A stretch of 64,000 nucleotides of DNA, taken from NCBI GenBank assembly GCA_029556545.1, contig JAKQEQ010000192.1:1-64000 (forward strand), written 5' to 3'. Below the pieces are notes generated by a model. That model did not search any database. It had not been told where the DNA came from and saw only the letters and a list, made by a program, of their open reading frames with translations. Made by a program: the position numbers and the translations under genes. Positions 8,398-16,484 of this stretch are shown here, piece by piece (positions within the stretch are counted from its first letter, which is position 1; every line of letters starts with the position of its first letter). The DNA is from Candidatus Hydrogenedentota bacterium (GTDB taxonomy: Bacteria > Hydrogenedentota > Hydrogenedentia > Hydrogenedentales > JAGMZX01).

Positions 8398-11300
8398 ATG
8401 ACCCGTTTTGTACTATGTTGCGTCGTTTTGTTGACCGCGTCGTGGGGGACCATCGCGGAGATGGAGACCCCTATGCCCGCGTTCGCCACGCCAAACCCCG
8501 AGTTTTCGCCCGTCCCCATCTGGTGGTGGAGCGGCGACCCGATTACGCGCGAGGGCATCAGCGCGCAACTCGAGCGCATGGCCGCGGGCGGCATCTACAA
8601 CGCGATTATTCTCAACCTCGCGCCGTCGGGACCGCTCTACGGCAGCGCGCCGGACGAACCGCCGTTCCTTACAGAGGAATGGTGGGACCTTTTCGAGTTC
8701 GCGCTCGAGGAGGCGAAGAAGAACGGCATTCGACTCTGGTTCTATGACCAGTTGGGGTTTTCCGGCGCGGGGTTACAGGCGCGCGTGGTGCGGGACCATC
8801 CGGAGTTTCGCGGCGTCGTCTTGCAGCGCGCATTCCAGGACGTGGAGGGGCCGACCGAGGTCGAACTCCGCATCCCGGCGTCGGGCGCGTTCGTCGCCGC
8901 GTTCACGGCGGAACTCGCGCCCGCCGAGGCGCGCCCGCAGGAGGCGCAGTGGGTTTGGGCGCCGAACACGCCCGAGGGCAAGCTAAAGCGCTGGTTCCGC
9001 CGTGCGTTTACCCTGGACACCGCCCCCGCCAAGGCGCGCATCAACATCAGTTGCGACAACGGCTATGTGCTGTATCTCAACGGCGAAAAACTCGGCGAGG
9101 AAAGCATCTACGGCGAGGAGGGCTGGGGCCGGGCCGAACGCTTTGACGCCGCGCCGTATCTGCGCGCGGGCGACAACGTCATCGCGGTCGAGGCGGAGAA
9201 CCTGGGCGGGATCGGCGGGCTCATCCTCGAACTGATTTGGGAAACGCCGGACGGCGCGCGGCGCGCGATCGTGAGCGACGGCGCGTTTCGCGCGGCGGAA
9301 GCGCCCGAGGAAGGTTGGACCCGGCCGGGCTTCCACGATGGCGGCTGGAACGCCGCCGAGGTGATCGGCCCGGTCGCGCAGTCGCCGTGGCCTACGGCGC
9401 AGGGCTTGGAGACGACGGCGGACACGGGACTTGGCGTGCCGCTGCGCAACGTGCGGCGCGTGAGCGCGACGCCGCAGGACGGCGTGGTCCGTGTACAGGC
9501 GCCGGACGGCCCGCAGCGGGTGCAGGTCTTCTTCACGACACCGGGCGGGTTCGACTACCAAAACCCGGCGGCGGGCGCGGCGCTGCTCGATATCGTTCAC
9601 GGCAAGATGGAGCGGCGGTTCCTGCATGAACTGGGCACGGGCATCGCGGGGTCGTTCCAGGACGAATTCCCGGCGGTTCCGCGCTACTCCCAGCGGATGC
9701 CGGAGGAGTTCCTGAAACGCAAGGGTTATGACCTCATCGAGCGCCTGCCGGCCCTCTATGACGACGTAACCGACCGGTTCGGCGCGGCGGACGGGCCGGG
9801 CACGGTCCAGATTCGCTGCGACGCGAACGACGTGGCGGCGGCCCTCAACGAGGAGGCGTTCTTCATTCCCCTCTACGAATGGCACGAGCGTTTCGGCATG
9901 TTGTGCGGTTACGATCAGACGGTGCGCAACGCGGACCCGATTCGCGGTGAACAGTACTATGTGGACTATTTCCGGACGCAACGCCATTATTCCGCGCCGG
10001 GCAACGACATGGACGGCGACTGTAAGCCGCATCAGTCCATCGCGGACCTGTACAGCCGCCCGCGCGTGTGGATGGAGGCGTTCCACTCGAGCGGGTGGGG
10101 GCAGACCCTCGAGGAGATCGCCGTGCTCCTGCACCCGTGGCTGGCAAACGGCGCGACGCTCTTCGACCCGCACGCGATTTACTACTCGATTCACGGGTCG
10201 TTCTACGAGTGGGCGCCGCCGGACACGGGCTGGCGGCAGCCGTACTTCGCGCACTACAGGATGCTGGCGGATTACGTGTCGCGCTTGTGCGAGGTCTTGT
10301 CGAAGGGCCGCCACGTGGTGCGCGTGGGCGTGCTGCATCCAGCGAAGACCGTGCACGCCTATACGGGATTCGGCAACCCCGGCGGGCCAGCGCAACAGGC
10401 GAGCCAAGCCTATTGGGCGGTCCAGCGGGCGCTCCAGCAGGCGCGCATCGACTACATCATTGTGGATGAGGACTCGCTGGCGCGGATGACGTCGCAGGAC
10501 GGCGCGCTGGCCCTCGACGGCCTGCGCTTGGAAAGCATGGTGCTGCCCGCGACGCACGTGCTCGGCGCGGAGTCGGTGCGACAGTTGTACGCCTTCGCGG
10601 CGGGCGGCGGGCAAGTAATCATGATCGGCCCGGGCCCGGAGTACACGGCGAATCACGAGACCGATGAAGCGACATTCGCGGCATTCGCCGAGCGGCTAAT
10701 CGCGAGGAGCATCCGCCTCGACGACACCGCGCGGGTCGCCGAGACCGTTGAAGGCAAGGTAGGCCGTGACACCAAGGAGCCCGTCATTAGCTTGCGCCGT
10801 CGTATCGGCGACCGCGACTTCTTCTTCTTGCTGTCGGACGACGGTACGCCCGCGACGAGCCAAGCGCGGTTCGAAATCAACAAGCGGGCCTTGTATGAGA
10901 CTGCGGCGGCACGGGGGCAGCGGATGGCTGTGACATTCGCCGTGGACGGTGTTCCCGAGTTCTGGGACGCTCTCAGCGGCAAGACGCGGCCTCTCCTAAA
11001 CTATCGTCGCGACGGGAATGCGACGCGCGTCGAGATCGATCTCGCGACGACGCCCGCGCCGCTGATCGCGTTTCGCGCGGCGGACAGCGCCGATCCAATC
11101 GCGGTCGAGTCGGACCTCGATGTGCTCGACTTGACGCGCGACGGGGACGCGGTCCGCGTCGAGGCTGCGGCGCGGCTTGATGCCGGGGACTCGGAGCATC
11201 GCGTGCGCGTCGCCTACGGCGACAAGTCCTTCGTGGGGCGCTGCCGCGCGGCTGGAACGTCGCGCACCGCCGTCGAAGGGCCGCTTACGTGCCGTCTCGA

Positions 11301-13137
11301 ACCGACGTGCGATAACTGGGACGGCAGTTTCGCCTGGCCGCCTTCGGACGGCCCCATTCCGGTTGAGGCGCGCGCCTTCCGATTCAAGCCGGAAACACCG
11401 GGCTCGGAAGCGGCGGCATGGGCGCGGCCAGACCTCGATGACGGGGATTGGCCGGTAGTGATCGCGTCTTTCGGGCCGCGCGCGCTGATGAGCCCAGCGA
11501 TGACGGCGAAGGTGGGCCGCGACTTCGAGGCGATTGCCGGGATACCGGACAACCTCGGCGAACTGCGCCCGGCGGTGTATTCGCTGCGCCTGGGCATCAA
11601 CGAAGACCCGGTGTTTTCGAGCGCGCTCGGCGGGAAGGGCCGCATCCCAGAGGAATTCATCGACTTTGGCGACGTGGTCGCGGGGCACGTCTACGTCGCC
11701 CGCGCGACGATCATCGTGCCGGAGGACGTCACAGGAAAAGGGCTCGACGCGGTTCTGCGCATCGGCGGCGCTGCGAAGAAGCGCGCGTTCCTCAACGGCG
11801 TCGAAGTAACCTTCGGCGAACCGGTGAACGCGCGGGCGCGGCATGGCGCGGTAAAGCTGCGGCCAGGCCCGAATCGACTTGACTTGCTGGCCGCACGCGA
11901 GGCGAACGGCCGTCTGCGCCTGTTCTATCACTTCCTCGCGCAAGGGACGGAAGTCCACGCGCCGGAATGGATATGGAACGCGGAACGGAGCCGGAGCGAG
12001 AAGACACGCTTCGTCAAGCGGTTCCACGTGGACGGCAAGGTGAAAAGCGCCGCTATGGTCGTGGCGCTGGGCGACCTGCATCAGATTCGCGTCAACGGCG
12101 CGCTCGTGGCGGACCAGGGGAACTTCGATCCGTATTTTACGAGCCGCGCAGAGCGCTACGACATTGCGAACGTCGTGCGTGAGGGAGACAACGAGATCGA
12201 GATTCTGGCCCGAGACTCGGGAACGCCGGTCGGGTTGCTGGTGGACGGATTGGTTGCGCTCGAGACCGGCGCGGGGGTTTTCTTCGTCTCCGACACCACG
12301 TGGACGGCGGCGGATGCGCCCGAGGGTCAAGAGGCCGCGACGCGGATTCTGCCCGGCCCGGCCCACGGCTATATGGGCGACCCGGCGTGCCTGCTGCTGC
12401 GCCCGCGCCCGCATCCGCTCCCCTACGCGGGCTGGCTCGTCGACGAGCCGCCGCCCGCCGCACCGTTTGACCGACTGGTCCACGCGACGGGAACCGAAAC
12501 GCCGCCTCCGGGTTGGTATCGCTTCCGGCTACCGCCGGGCGCAACCAAGATGCGCCTGCGGACACCGGGGCAGGTCCGGCTTTTCGTGGACGGCGAGGAA
12601 ACCGCGCTCGAACGCGACGGCGATGCCTACGCCGCCGCGCTGCCCGCGCCGGACGCCCCCGAGCGCATCGCCGCGCTGCGGATCGCATCCGTTCCGGGTT
12701 TCGAAGAGGGCGCGGCCATCGAAGCGCCCATCACCTTCGAGACGGGCGAGGGGCGGATTCCCTTCGGCTCATGGGACGAACTCGGCCTGCCCCACTACTC
12801 CGGCGGCGTGGTATACACCGCTTCCGTCAATCTCGCCGCGGAATCGGGCAAGCGCGTGACGCTCGACCTGGGCCGCGTGCGCGGCGCGGTGGATGTGCGC
12901 GTGAACGGCAAGGACTGCGGCGCCCGCATCTGGCACCCGTATCGCTTTGACATCACAGAGGCGGTGAAAGACGGCGTGAACGCCATCGAGATGCGGGTCT
13001 TCAACACCCTCGGACCCCACTTCGGCGTCGGGCACCCGAGCCACCACGTCTTCGAGGGGCACACGAAGTCCGGAATCTATGGGCCGGTCAGAGTTGACGT
13101 GTCTGAGACTTGTACGTTCGACTTGACACCTGAGTAG
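8398..13137 (+). CDS. Very large secreted GH106-like glycosidase (alpha-L-rhamnosidase-like)
   Basis: This 1579-residue protein has a signal peptide over about residues 1-20 and then PIWWWSGDPITREGISAQL, the N-terminal signature of GH106-like proteins, which include alpha-L-rhamnosidases. Two inserted beta-sandwich modules with the pattern R-WFRRAFTL...YLNGEKLGE and TRFVKRFHVDG...RVNGALVADQGNF look like carbohydrate-binding jelly rolls. The C-terminus (DLGRVRGAVDVRVNGKDCG and RVFNTLGPHFGVGHP) is the usual galactose-binding-like end domain. It probably trims rhamnose-like residues from complex polysaccharides outside the cytoplasm. The start at 8398 follows GGGGAG. The gene diverges from dgt with 211 nt between starts. 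It is longer than most relatives. Substrate is inferred. Confidence 0.78.
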   Translation: MTRFVLCCVVLLTASWGTIAEMETPMPAFATPNPEFSPVPIWWWSGDPITREGISAQLERMAAGGIYNAIILNLAPSGPLYGSAPDEPPFLTEEWWDLFEFALEEAKKNGIRLWFYDQLGFSGAGLQARVVRDHPEFRGVVLQRAFQDVEGPTEVELRIPASGAFVAAFTAELAPAEARPQEAQWVWAPNTPEGKLKRWFRRAFTLDTAPAKARINISCDNGYVLYLNGEKLGEESIYGEEGWGRAERFDAAPYLRAGDNVIAVEAENLGGIGGLILELIWETPDGARRAIVSDGAFRAAEAPEEGWTRPGFHDGGWNAAEVIGPVAQSPWPTAQGLETTADTGLGVPLRNVRRVSATPQDGVVRVQAPDGPQRVQVFFTTPGGFDYQNPAAGAALLDIVHGKMERRFLHELGTGIAGSFQDEFPAVPRYSQRMPEEFLKRKGYDLIERLPALYDDVTDRFGAADGPGTVQIRCDANDVAAALNEEAFFIPLYEWHERFGMLCGYDQTVRNADPIRGEQYYVDYFRTQRHYSAPGNDMDGDCKPHQSIADLYSRPRVWMEAFHSSGWGQTLEEIAVLLHPWLANGATLFDPHAIYYSIHGSFYEWAPPDTGWRQPYFAHYRMLADYVSRLCEVLSKGRHVVRVGVLHPAKTVHAYTGFGNPGGPAQQASQAYWAVQRALQQARIDYIIVDEDSLARMTSQDGALALDGLRLESMVLPATHVLGAESVRQLYAFAAGGGQVIMIGPGPEYTANHETDEATFAAFAERLIARSIRLDDTARVAETVEGKVGRDTKEPVISLRRRIGDRDFFFLLSDDGTPATSQARFEINKRALYETAAARGQRMAVTFAVDGVPEFWDALSGKTRPLLNYRRDGNATRVEIDLATTPAPLIAFRAADSADPIAVESDLDVLDLTRDGDAVRVEAAARLDAGDSEHRVRVAYGDKSFVGRCRAAGTSRTAVEGPLTCRLEPTCDNWDGSFAWPPSDGPIPVEARAFRFKPETPGSEAAAWARPDLDDGDWPVVIASFGPRALMSPAMTAKVGRDFEAIAGIPDNLGELRPAVYSLRLGINEDPVFSSALGGKGRIPEEFIDFGDVVAGHVYVARATIIVPEDVTGKGLDAVLRIGGAAKKRAFLNGVEVTFGEPVNARARHGAVKLRPGPNRLDLLAAREANGRLRLFYHFLAQGTEVHAPEWIWNAERSRSEKTRFVKRFHVDGKVKSAAMVVALGDLHQIRVNGALVADQGNFDPYFTSRAERYDIANVVREGDNEIEILARDSGTPVGLLVDGLVALETGAGVFFVSDTTWTAADAPEGQEAATRILPGPAHGYMGDPACLLLRPRPHPLPYAGWLVDEPPPAAPFDRLVHATGTETPPPGWYRFRLPPGATKMRLRTPGQVRLFVDGEETALERDGDAYAAALPAPDAPERIAALRIASVPGFEEGAAIEAPITFETGEGRIPFGSWDELGLPHYSGGVVYTASVNLAAESGKRVTLDLGRVRGAVDVRVNGKDCGARIWHPYRFDITEAVKDGVNAIEMRVFNTLGPHFGVGHPSHHVFEGHTKSGIYGPVRVDVSETCTFDLTPE

Positions 13138-13209
13138 TTGCAAGATGGACCGAACGCCGGAAGGATTCCGTTATCACAGGCGGGTTCGACCCATGACCGA
13201 TGATTGTTG

Positions 13210-13578
13210 TCAGCCGAACATGGGTTTTTCGAAGAGTTGGCCGCAGTAGAGGCACTTGGCGTGTTTCGAGTTCGAGACGCGGCCACAGGTCGGGCAACGG
13301 ACGGCGTGGGCGGTGATTTTGCCGTCCGCCTTGCCATCGCGCATGTCCACCTCGTAGGCCACCCGTTCGAGGTCGGCGTCGGTCACGCCGAGTCGGTCGC
13401 GAAGCAATTCCCAGAGGGCCTGATTGAGGAGACACAGGCGGTCCACCTCGTCCTGCATGTCCCGGAGCGCGGTGCGCATCTCGTTGGCCGCCTGCGCCGT
13501 GCGTTGCGTTGCGCTGCTTGCCGCAATCGTCTCACCAGCCATGCGCGCCTGCATCCCGGCCATCCACAATCCGGACAT
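13210..13578 (-). CDS. Small zinc-ribbon protein
   Basis: The 122-residue protein has a helical N-terminal half (about residues 10-70, rich in Ala, Gln, Arg and Leu, probably coiled coil) and a C-terminal zinc ribbon with CPTCG and CLYCG pairs about 14 residues apart. Such rubredoxin-like ribbons bind one zinc and serve in protein or nucleic acid contacts. The start at 13578 follows a strong GGGAGGAC site. It converges with the glycosidase gene with 72 nt between stops, and diverges from the uracil-DNA glycosylase gene. Function unknown. Confidence 0.75.
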   Translation of the reverse strand: MSGLWMAGMQARMAGETIAASSATQRTAQAANEMRTALRDMQDEVDRLCLLNQALWELLRDRLGVTDADLERVAYEVDMRDGKADGKITAHAVRCPTCGRVSNSKHAKCLYCGQLFEKPMFG

Positions 13579-13651
13579 GGCTTGTCCTCCCTTGCTGCAT
13601 GCGGTTTCGTGTGCCCGCACACCGCAGTGTAATACAATCCGGGCCTTTGGT

Positions 13652-13714
13652 CCATTCGGTCGGATCGGACGGATCGGTCGGATCGGTCGGATCAAACGGA
13701 TCAGACGGAACAAC
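13652..13714. repeat. Nine-nt tandem repeat CGGATCGGT
   Basis: About seven 9-nt units with consensus CGGATCGGT, decaying to CGGATCAAA, CGGATCAGA and CGGAACAAC toward the downstream gene. It fills most of the divergent intergenic space between the zinc-ribbon and glycosylase genes, and ends 18 nt before the latter's start codon. Confidence 0.8.
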
Positions 13715-13732
13715 CGGCGGCGCCGAGGCAGT

Positions 13733-14338
13733 ATGAAAACCACACGGGCCGAAGAAGAGACCTTAGCCGCGCTGTTGCGCGAGGTGCGCGCGTGCCGCAT
13801 TTGCGAGGCGCGTCTGCCGCTCGGGCCGCGCCCCGTGCTGCGCGCGAAGGCCTCGGCGCGCATCCTGATCGCGGGGCAGGCCCCGGGGCTGCGCGTACAC
13901 AACACAGGCATCCCGTGGAACGACCCAAGCGGCGACCGGCTCCGCGCGTGGATGGCCATCGACCGCGAGACGTTCTACGACGAGGCGCGCATCGCGATCA
14001 TTCCGTCGGGCTTCTGTTATCCGGGCCGCGACCCGCGCGGGGGCGACCTGCCGCCGCGGCCCGAGTGCGCCGAGCGCTGGCTCGCGCCGCTGCTCGAGCG
14101 TCTACCGCGCATCGAGTTCACCATTCTCGCTGGAAGTTACGCCCAGCGGCTGCATCTCGGCGAGGGCGTCAAGCCATCGTTGACGGAGACGGTGCGCGCG
14201 TGGCGCGCGTACACGCCGCGGTGCCTGCCCCTCCCCCACCCCAGCTTCCGCAACAACCAGTGGCTCGCGCGCAACCCGTGGTTCGAGGAGGAAGTGCTGC
14301 CGTATCTGCGCAAGCGCGTGCGGGCGATTCTGCGGTGA
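13733..14338 (+). CDS. Uracil-DNA glycosylase superfamily protein
   Basis: The 201-residue protein fits the COG1573-like uracil-DNA glycosylase families. The motif-A region is ILIAGQAPGLRVHNTGIPW, the uracil-binding stretch is IPSGFCYPG, and the C-terminal motif is LPLPHPSFRNNQW, where the His is the leaving-group residue. Only two of the four cysteines of an iron-sulfur UDG appear at the N-terminus (CRICE), so a complete 4Fe-4S cluster is doubtful. It probably removes uracil or another damaged base from DNA. The ATG at 13733 directly follows the 9-nt repeat tract and has a weak ribosome site (GAGGCAGT). Confidence 0.82.
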   Translation: MKTTRAEEETLAALLREVRACRICEARLPLGPRPVLRAKASARILIAGQAPGLRVHNTGIPWNDPSGDRLRAWMAIDRETFYDEARIAIIPSGFCYPGRDPRGGDLPPRPECAERWLAPLLERLPRIEFTILAGSYAQRLHLGEGVKPSLTETVRAWRAYTPRCLPLPHPSFRNNQWLARNPWFEEEVLPYLRKRVRAILR

Positions 14339-14382
14339 GGCGGCTTTTCTGGTAGGCTGGGTGCGCGTCGAGGCGCAGCCGT

Positions 14383-14967
14383 ATGCAAAAACACATCGCG
14401 ATATTCCTGGGGCATCCCGACAGCGAGAGCTTCTGCGGGAGTCTTGCGCGCATCTACGCGCGCGCGGCGGAGAAGAGCGGCGCATGGGTGCGCTATACCG
14501 AACTGGGCGCCCTCCGTTTCGATCCGGTTCTCCACAAAGGCTACAAGGGGTTTCAGCCCTTCGAGAAGGACCTGAAGATAGCCCAGCGCGACATCTCGTG
14601 GGCGGACCATCTCGTGTTTGTTTACCCGCTCTGGTGGGGATCGATGCCCGCGCTGATGAAGGGCTTCATCGATCGGGTCTTCCATCCGGGGTTTGGCTTC
14701 CAATTCGACGATGAGCGAACCTACTTCTGGCATCGGCTGCTGGCGGGGCGGTCCGCGCGGCTGATTATCACGATGGACGGCCCGCCGGCGATCATAAGCC
14801 TGCTCTATCAGAGCCCCGGCATTCAGATGCTGAAGGGCATGACCCTCGAATTCTGCGGGATAAGCCCGGTTCGAGTAACCCAATTCGGCTCGGTGAAACG
14901 GGCGACCCGCGCCCGTCGCCTGCTCTGGAAGATGGAAGTGGAAGACCTCGGTCTGGCGCAGCGCTGA
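14383..14967 (+). CDS. NAD(P)H-quinone oxidoreductase-like flavodoxin-fold protein
   Basis: The 194-residue protein belongs to the MdaB/KefF/WrbA-like NAD(P)H dehydrogenase (quinone) group. The FMN/FAD-binding start IAIFLGHPDSESFCGSLA and the conserved VYPLWWGSMPALMKGFIDRVF loop are both present. It should reduce quinones or related acceptors with NAD(P)H through a bound flavin in the cytoplasm. No Kef channel is adjacent. The gene lies 44 nt after the glycosylase gene and may be cotranscribed with it. Confidence 0.88.
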   Translation: MQKHIAIFLGHPDSESFCGSLARIYARAAEKSGAWVRYTELGALRFDPVLHKGYKGFQPFEKDLKIAQRDISWADHLVFVYPLWWGSMPALMKGFIDRVFHPGFGFQFDDERTYFWHRLLAGRSARLIITMDGPPAIISLLYQSPGIQMLKGMTLEFCGISPVRVTQFGSVKRATRARRLLWKMEVEDLGLAQR

Positions 14968-15075
14968 CGTCCGTGAGATTGAGCGCTCCGTCATTGCGTG
15001 CTACTATAACGCCTCTTCGGCGGCGCGCTCGGGTGCCGCGCCGCCTCCCGGAACGACCAAACGGAGTCTATCGGC

Positions 15076-16317
15076 GTGAAAACGATTACCGTCGAAGTGC
15101 GCGACGACCACCTCGAAACGCTGGCGCGCACGAAGCCCATGAACGCCCTCGCGGAACTGGTCTGGAACGCGCTGGACGCGGAAGCCACCGTGATCCGCGT
15201 CGAATTCGTCGAGAACAACATGGGCGGCATCGAGACGGTCCGGGTCTCGGACGACGGATACGGACTCCATTATGACGACGCCTTCATCGTCTTCCGCAAC
15301 CTGGGCGGCTCGTGGAAGCGCGAAGGACTGCGCACCCATCGGCGTAAGCGCATTCTGCATGGGCGCTACGGGCGCGGGCGGTTCCGCGCGTTCTCGCTCG
15401 GCAACCACGTTGAGTGGCGGACGGTGTACGAGGAAGCCGGCGACCGATACGGCTACGGCATCACCGGGCGGGCGGCGCGGCTCGGCGAATTCGAGATCAG
15501 CGACGCGCGCGGGTGTCCGGGGAAGCCGACAGGGCTTACGGTGACTGTTTCGGCCCTTTCGCAGGGCGTCGAACTGCTGCGCGGCGTGAAGGCGCTCGCG
15601 GAAGTCACGGACATCTTCGCGCCGTACATGCGACAGTATCCCGACGTGAAGATCATCTATGACGGCGTGCCGCTCGATCCGGCGAACGCCGAGGATTGCG
15701 CGCGCGACTACCTTCTCCCCGAGTTGGTGATGCAGAACGGCGAGCGCGTGCGCGCGGTGCTGACCGTCGTCGAGTGGAACACGCCGGGGAAACGCGGCGT
15801 GTTTCTGTGCAATGAAAGCGGCTTCATGCTGCATCACGCGCTCCCCCGGCTCTATTTCCGCGGGTTCAGTTACTCGGCCTACCTGAAGTCCGCGCACCTC
15901 GCCGCGCTGGACGAACAAGGGCTGCTCCAGGTCGAGGAACTATCGCCGGACCTGCGCCAGTTGCTCGATGCGACGCGGGCCAAGCTGCGCGAGCATTTCA
16001 CCTTTCGCGAGGTCGAGCGCGCACAGGACACGCTGGCTTACTGGCGCGAACTGGGCATCTACCCCTACGAGGGCGTCTCGACGTCGTCCGCCGAGGAAAA
16101 CGAGCGCCGCATCTTCGAAATCTACGCGACGCACTTGAACCAGATTTTCGCCGACTTCGCGGAATCGAGCCTGCGCAACAAGCGTCTTACGCTACGCCTC
16201 ATCCAGGAACTCGTCCGCAGCGAGCCCACGCGCATGGCCCGCATCCTCGACGAACTCCTCGATTTCCCGGAGGATAAAGAGAACGAAATCCTGGAGCTCA
16301 CGGGCGAGACACGCTGA
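15076..16317 (+). CDS. GHKL (Hsp90/MutL-like) ATPase, probably truncated at the C-terminus
   Basis: The 413-residue protein has a clear GHKL ATP-binding domain: N-box ELVWNALDAEA with E27, N31 and D34, G1 box SDDGYGLHYDD with D60, and a glycine-rich lid around HGRYGRGRFRAFSLG at 96-109. Larger proteins of this type, as I recall them, run on into a helical region and a C-terminal nuclease-like domain and total 700 or more residues. Here the sequence stops just after the helical stretch NKRLTLRLIQELV and DFPEDKENEILEL. The last codons and the TGA lie inside a dispersed hairpin repeat (16308-16333), so an element may have cut the gene short. The alternative is a natural short form. Some relatives sit in defence islands; no such island is evident here. 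Confidence 0.7.
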   Translation: MKTITVEVRDDHLETLARTKPMNALAELVWNALDAEATVIRVEFVENNMGGIETVRVSDDGYGLHYDDAFIVFRNLGGSWKREGLRTHRRKRILHGRYGRGRFRAFSLGNHVEWRTVYEEAGDRYGYGITGRAARLGEFEISDARGCPGKPTGLTVTVSALSQGVELLRGVKALAEVTDIFAPYMRQYPDVKIIYDGVPLDPANAEDCARDYLLPELVMQNGERVRAVLTVVEWNTPGKRGVFLCNESGFMLHHALPRLYFRGFSYSAYLKSAHLAALDEQGLLQVEELSPDLRQLLDATRAKLREHFTFREVERAQDTLAYWRELGIYPYEGVSTSSAEENERRIFEIYATHLNQIFADFAESSLRNKRLTLRLIQELVRSEPTRMARILDELLDFPEDKENEILELTGETR

Positions 16318-16333
16318 AGCGTGTACTACGAAC
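16308..16333 (+). repeat. TGAA-loop hairpin repeat, copy 1 of the cluster
   Basis: GACA, stem CACGC, loop TGAA, stem GCGTG, tail TACTACGAAC. The first three bases of the loop are the stop codon of the GHKL ATPase gene. The stem differs at two positions from the 1.7-kb copy (CAGCC) with matching changes on the other arm. Confidence 0.8.
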
Positions 16334-16335
16334 GG

Positions 16336-16361
16336 GTTTGTAGTGCAGCCTTCAGGCTGTC
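16336..16361 (-). repeat. TGAA-loop hairpin repeat, inverted copy 2 of the cluster
   Basis: Read on the minus strand this is GACA, CAGCC, TGAA, GGCTG, CACTACAAAC, almost identical to the 1.7-kb copy. It faces copy 1 tail to tail with a 2-nt gap, so the two tails are themselves complementary and the pair could form a larger cruciform, as REP/BIME elements do. Confidence 0.8.
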
Positions 16362-16366
16362 TTGAA

Positions 16367-16413
16367 GACACGCTGAAGCGTATACTGCGAACTGCAGAGT
16401 TTGTACTACAAAC
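16367..16413 (+). repeat. TGAA-loop hairpin repeats, copy 3 and degenerate copy 4
   Basis: Copy 3 (16367-16392) is GACA, CACGC, TGAA, GCGTA, TACTGCGAAC, with a mismatch at the base of the stem. Copy 4 (16389-16413) has stem GAACT/AGTTT around a GCAG loop and then the tail TACTACAAAC, so it looks like a decayed unit. They end 71 nt before the leuS start. A TATAGT at 16426-16431 may be the leuS -10 element, but its spacing to the TTGTAC of the last tail is 19 nt, so this is weak. Confidence 0.65.
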
Positions 16414-16484
16414 GCGCGCGTATGCTATAGTCCCGCGCGATTCCTTGTTTTCCACGCAGACGCCTCACGGGAGTGTTTCATCTG

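Noticed and set aside
8983-10656. A 557-codon minus-strand open frame inside the large glycosidase gene
   Set aside because: Antisense shadow of a protein with recognisable family motifs; its own translation is Arg/Val/His-rich and resembles nothing.
13178-13190. GGGTTCGACCC-like T-loop suggesting a tRNA
   Set aside because: No acceptor stem, D-loop or anticodon arm can be placed in the 72-nt gap.
13652-13714. Possible CRISPR array from the 9-nt repeat tract
   Set aside because: Units are direct, adjacent and without spacers, and no cas gene is present.
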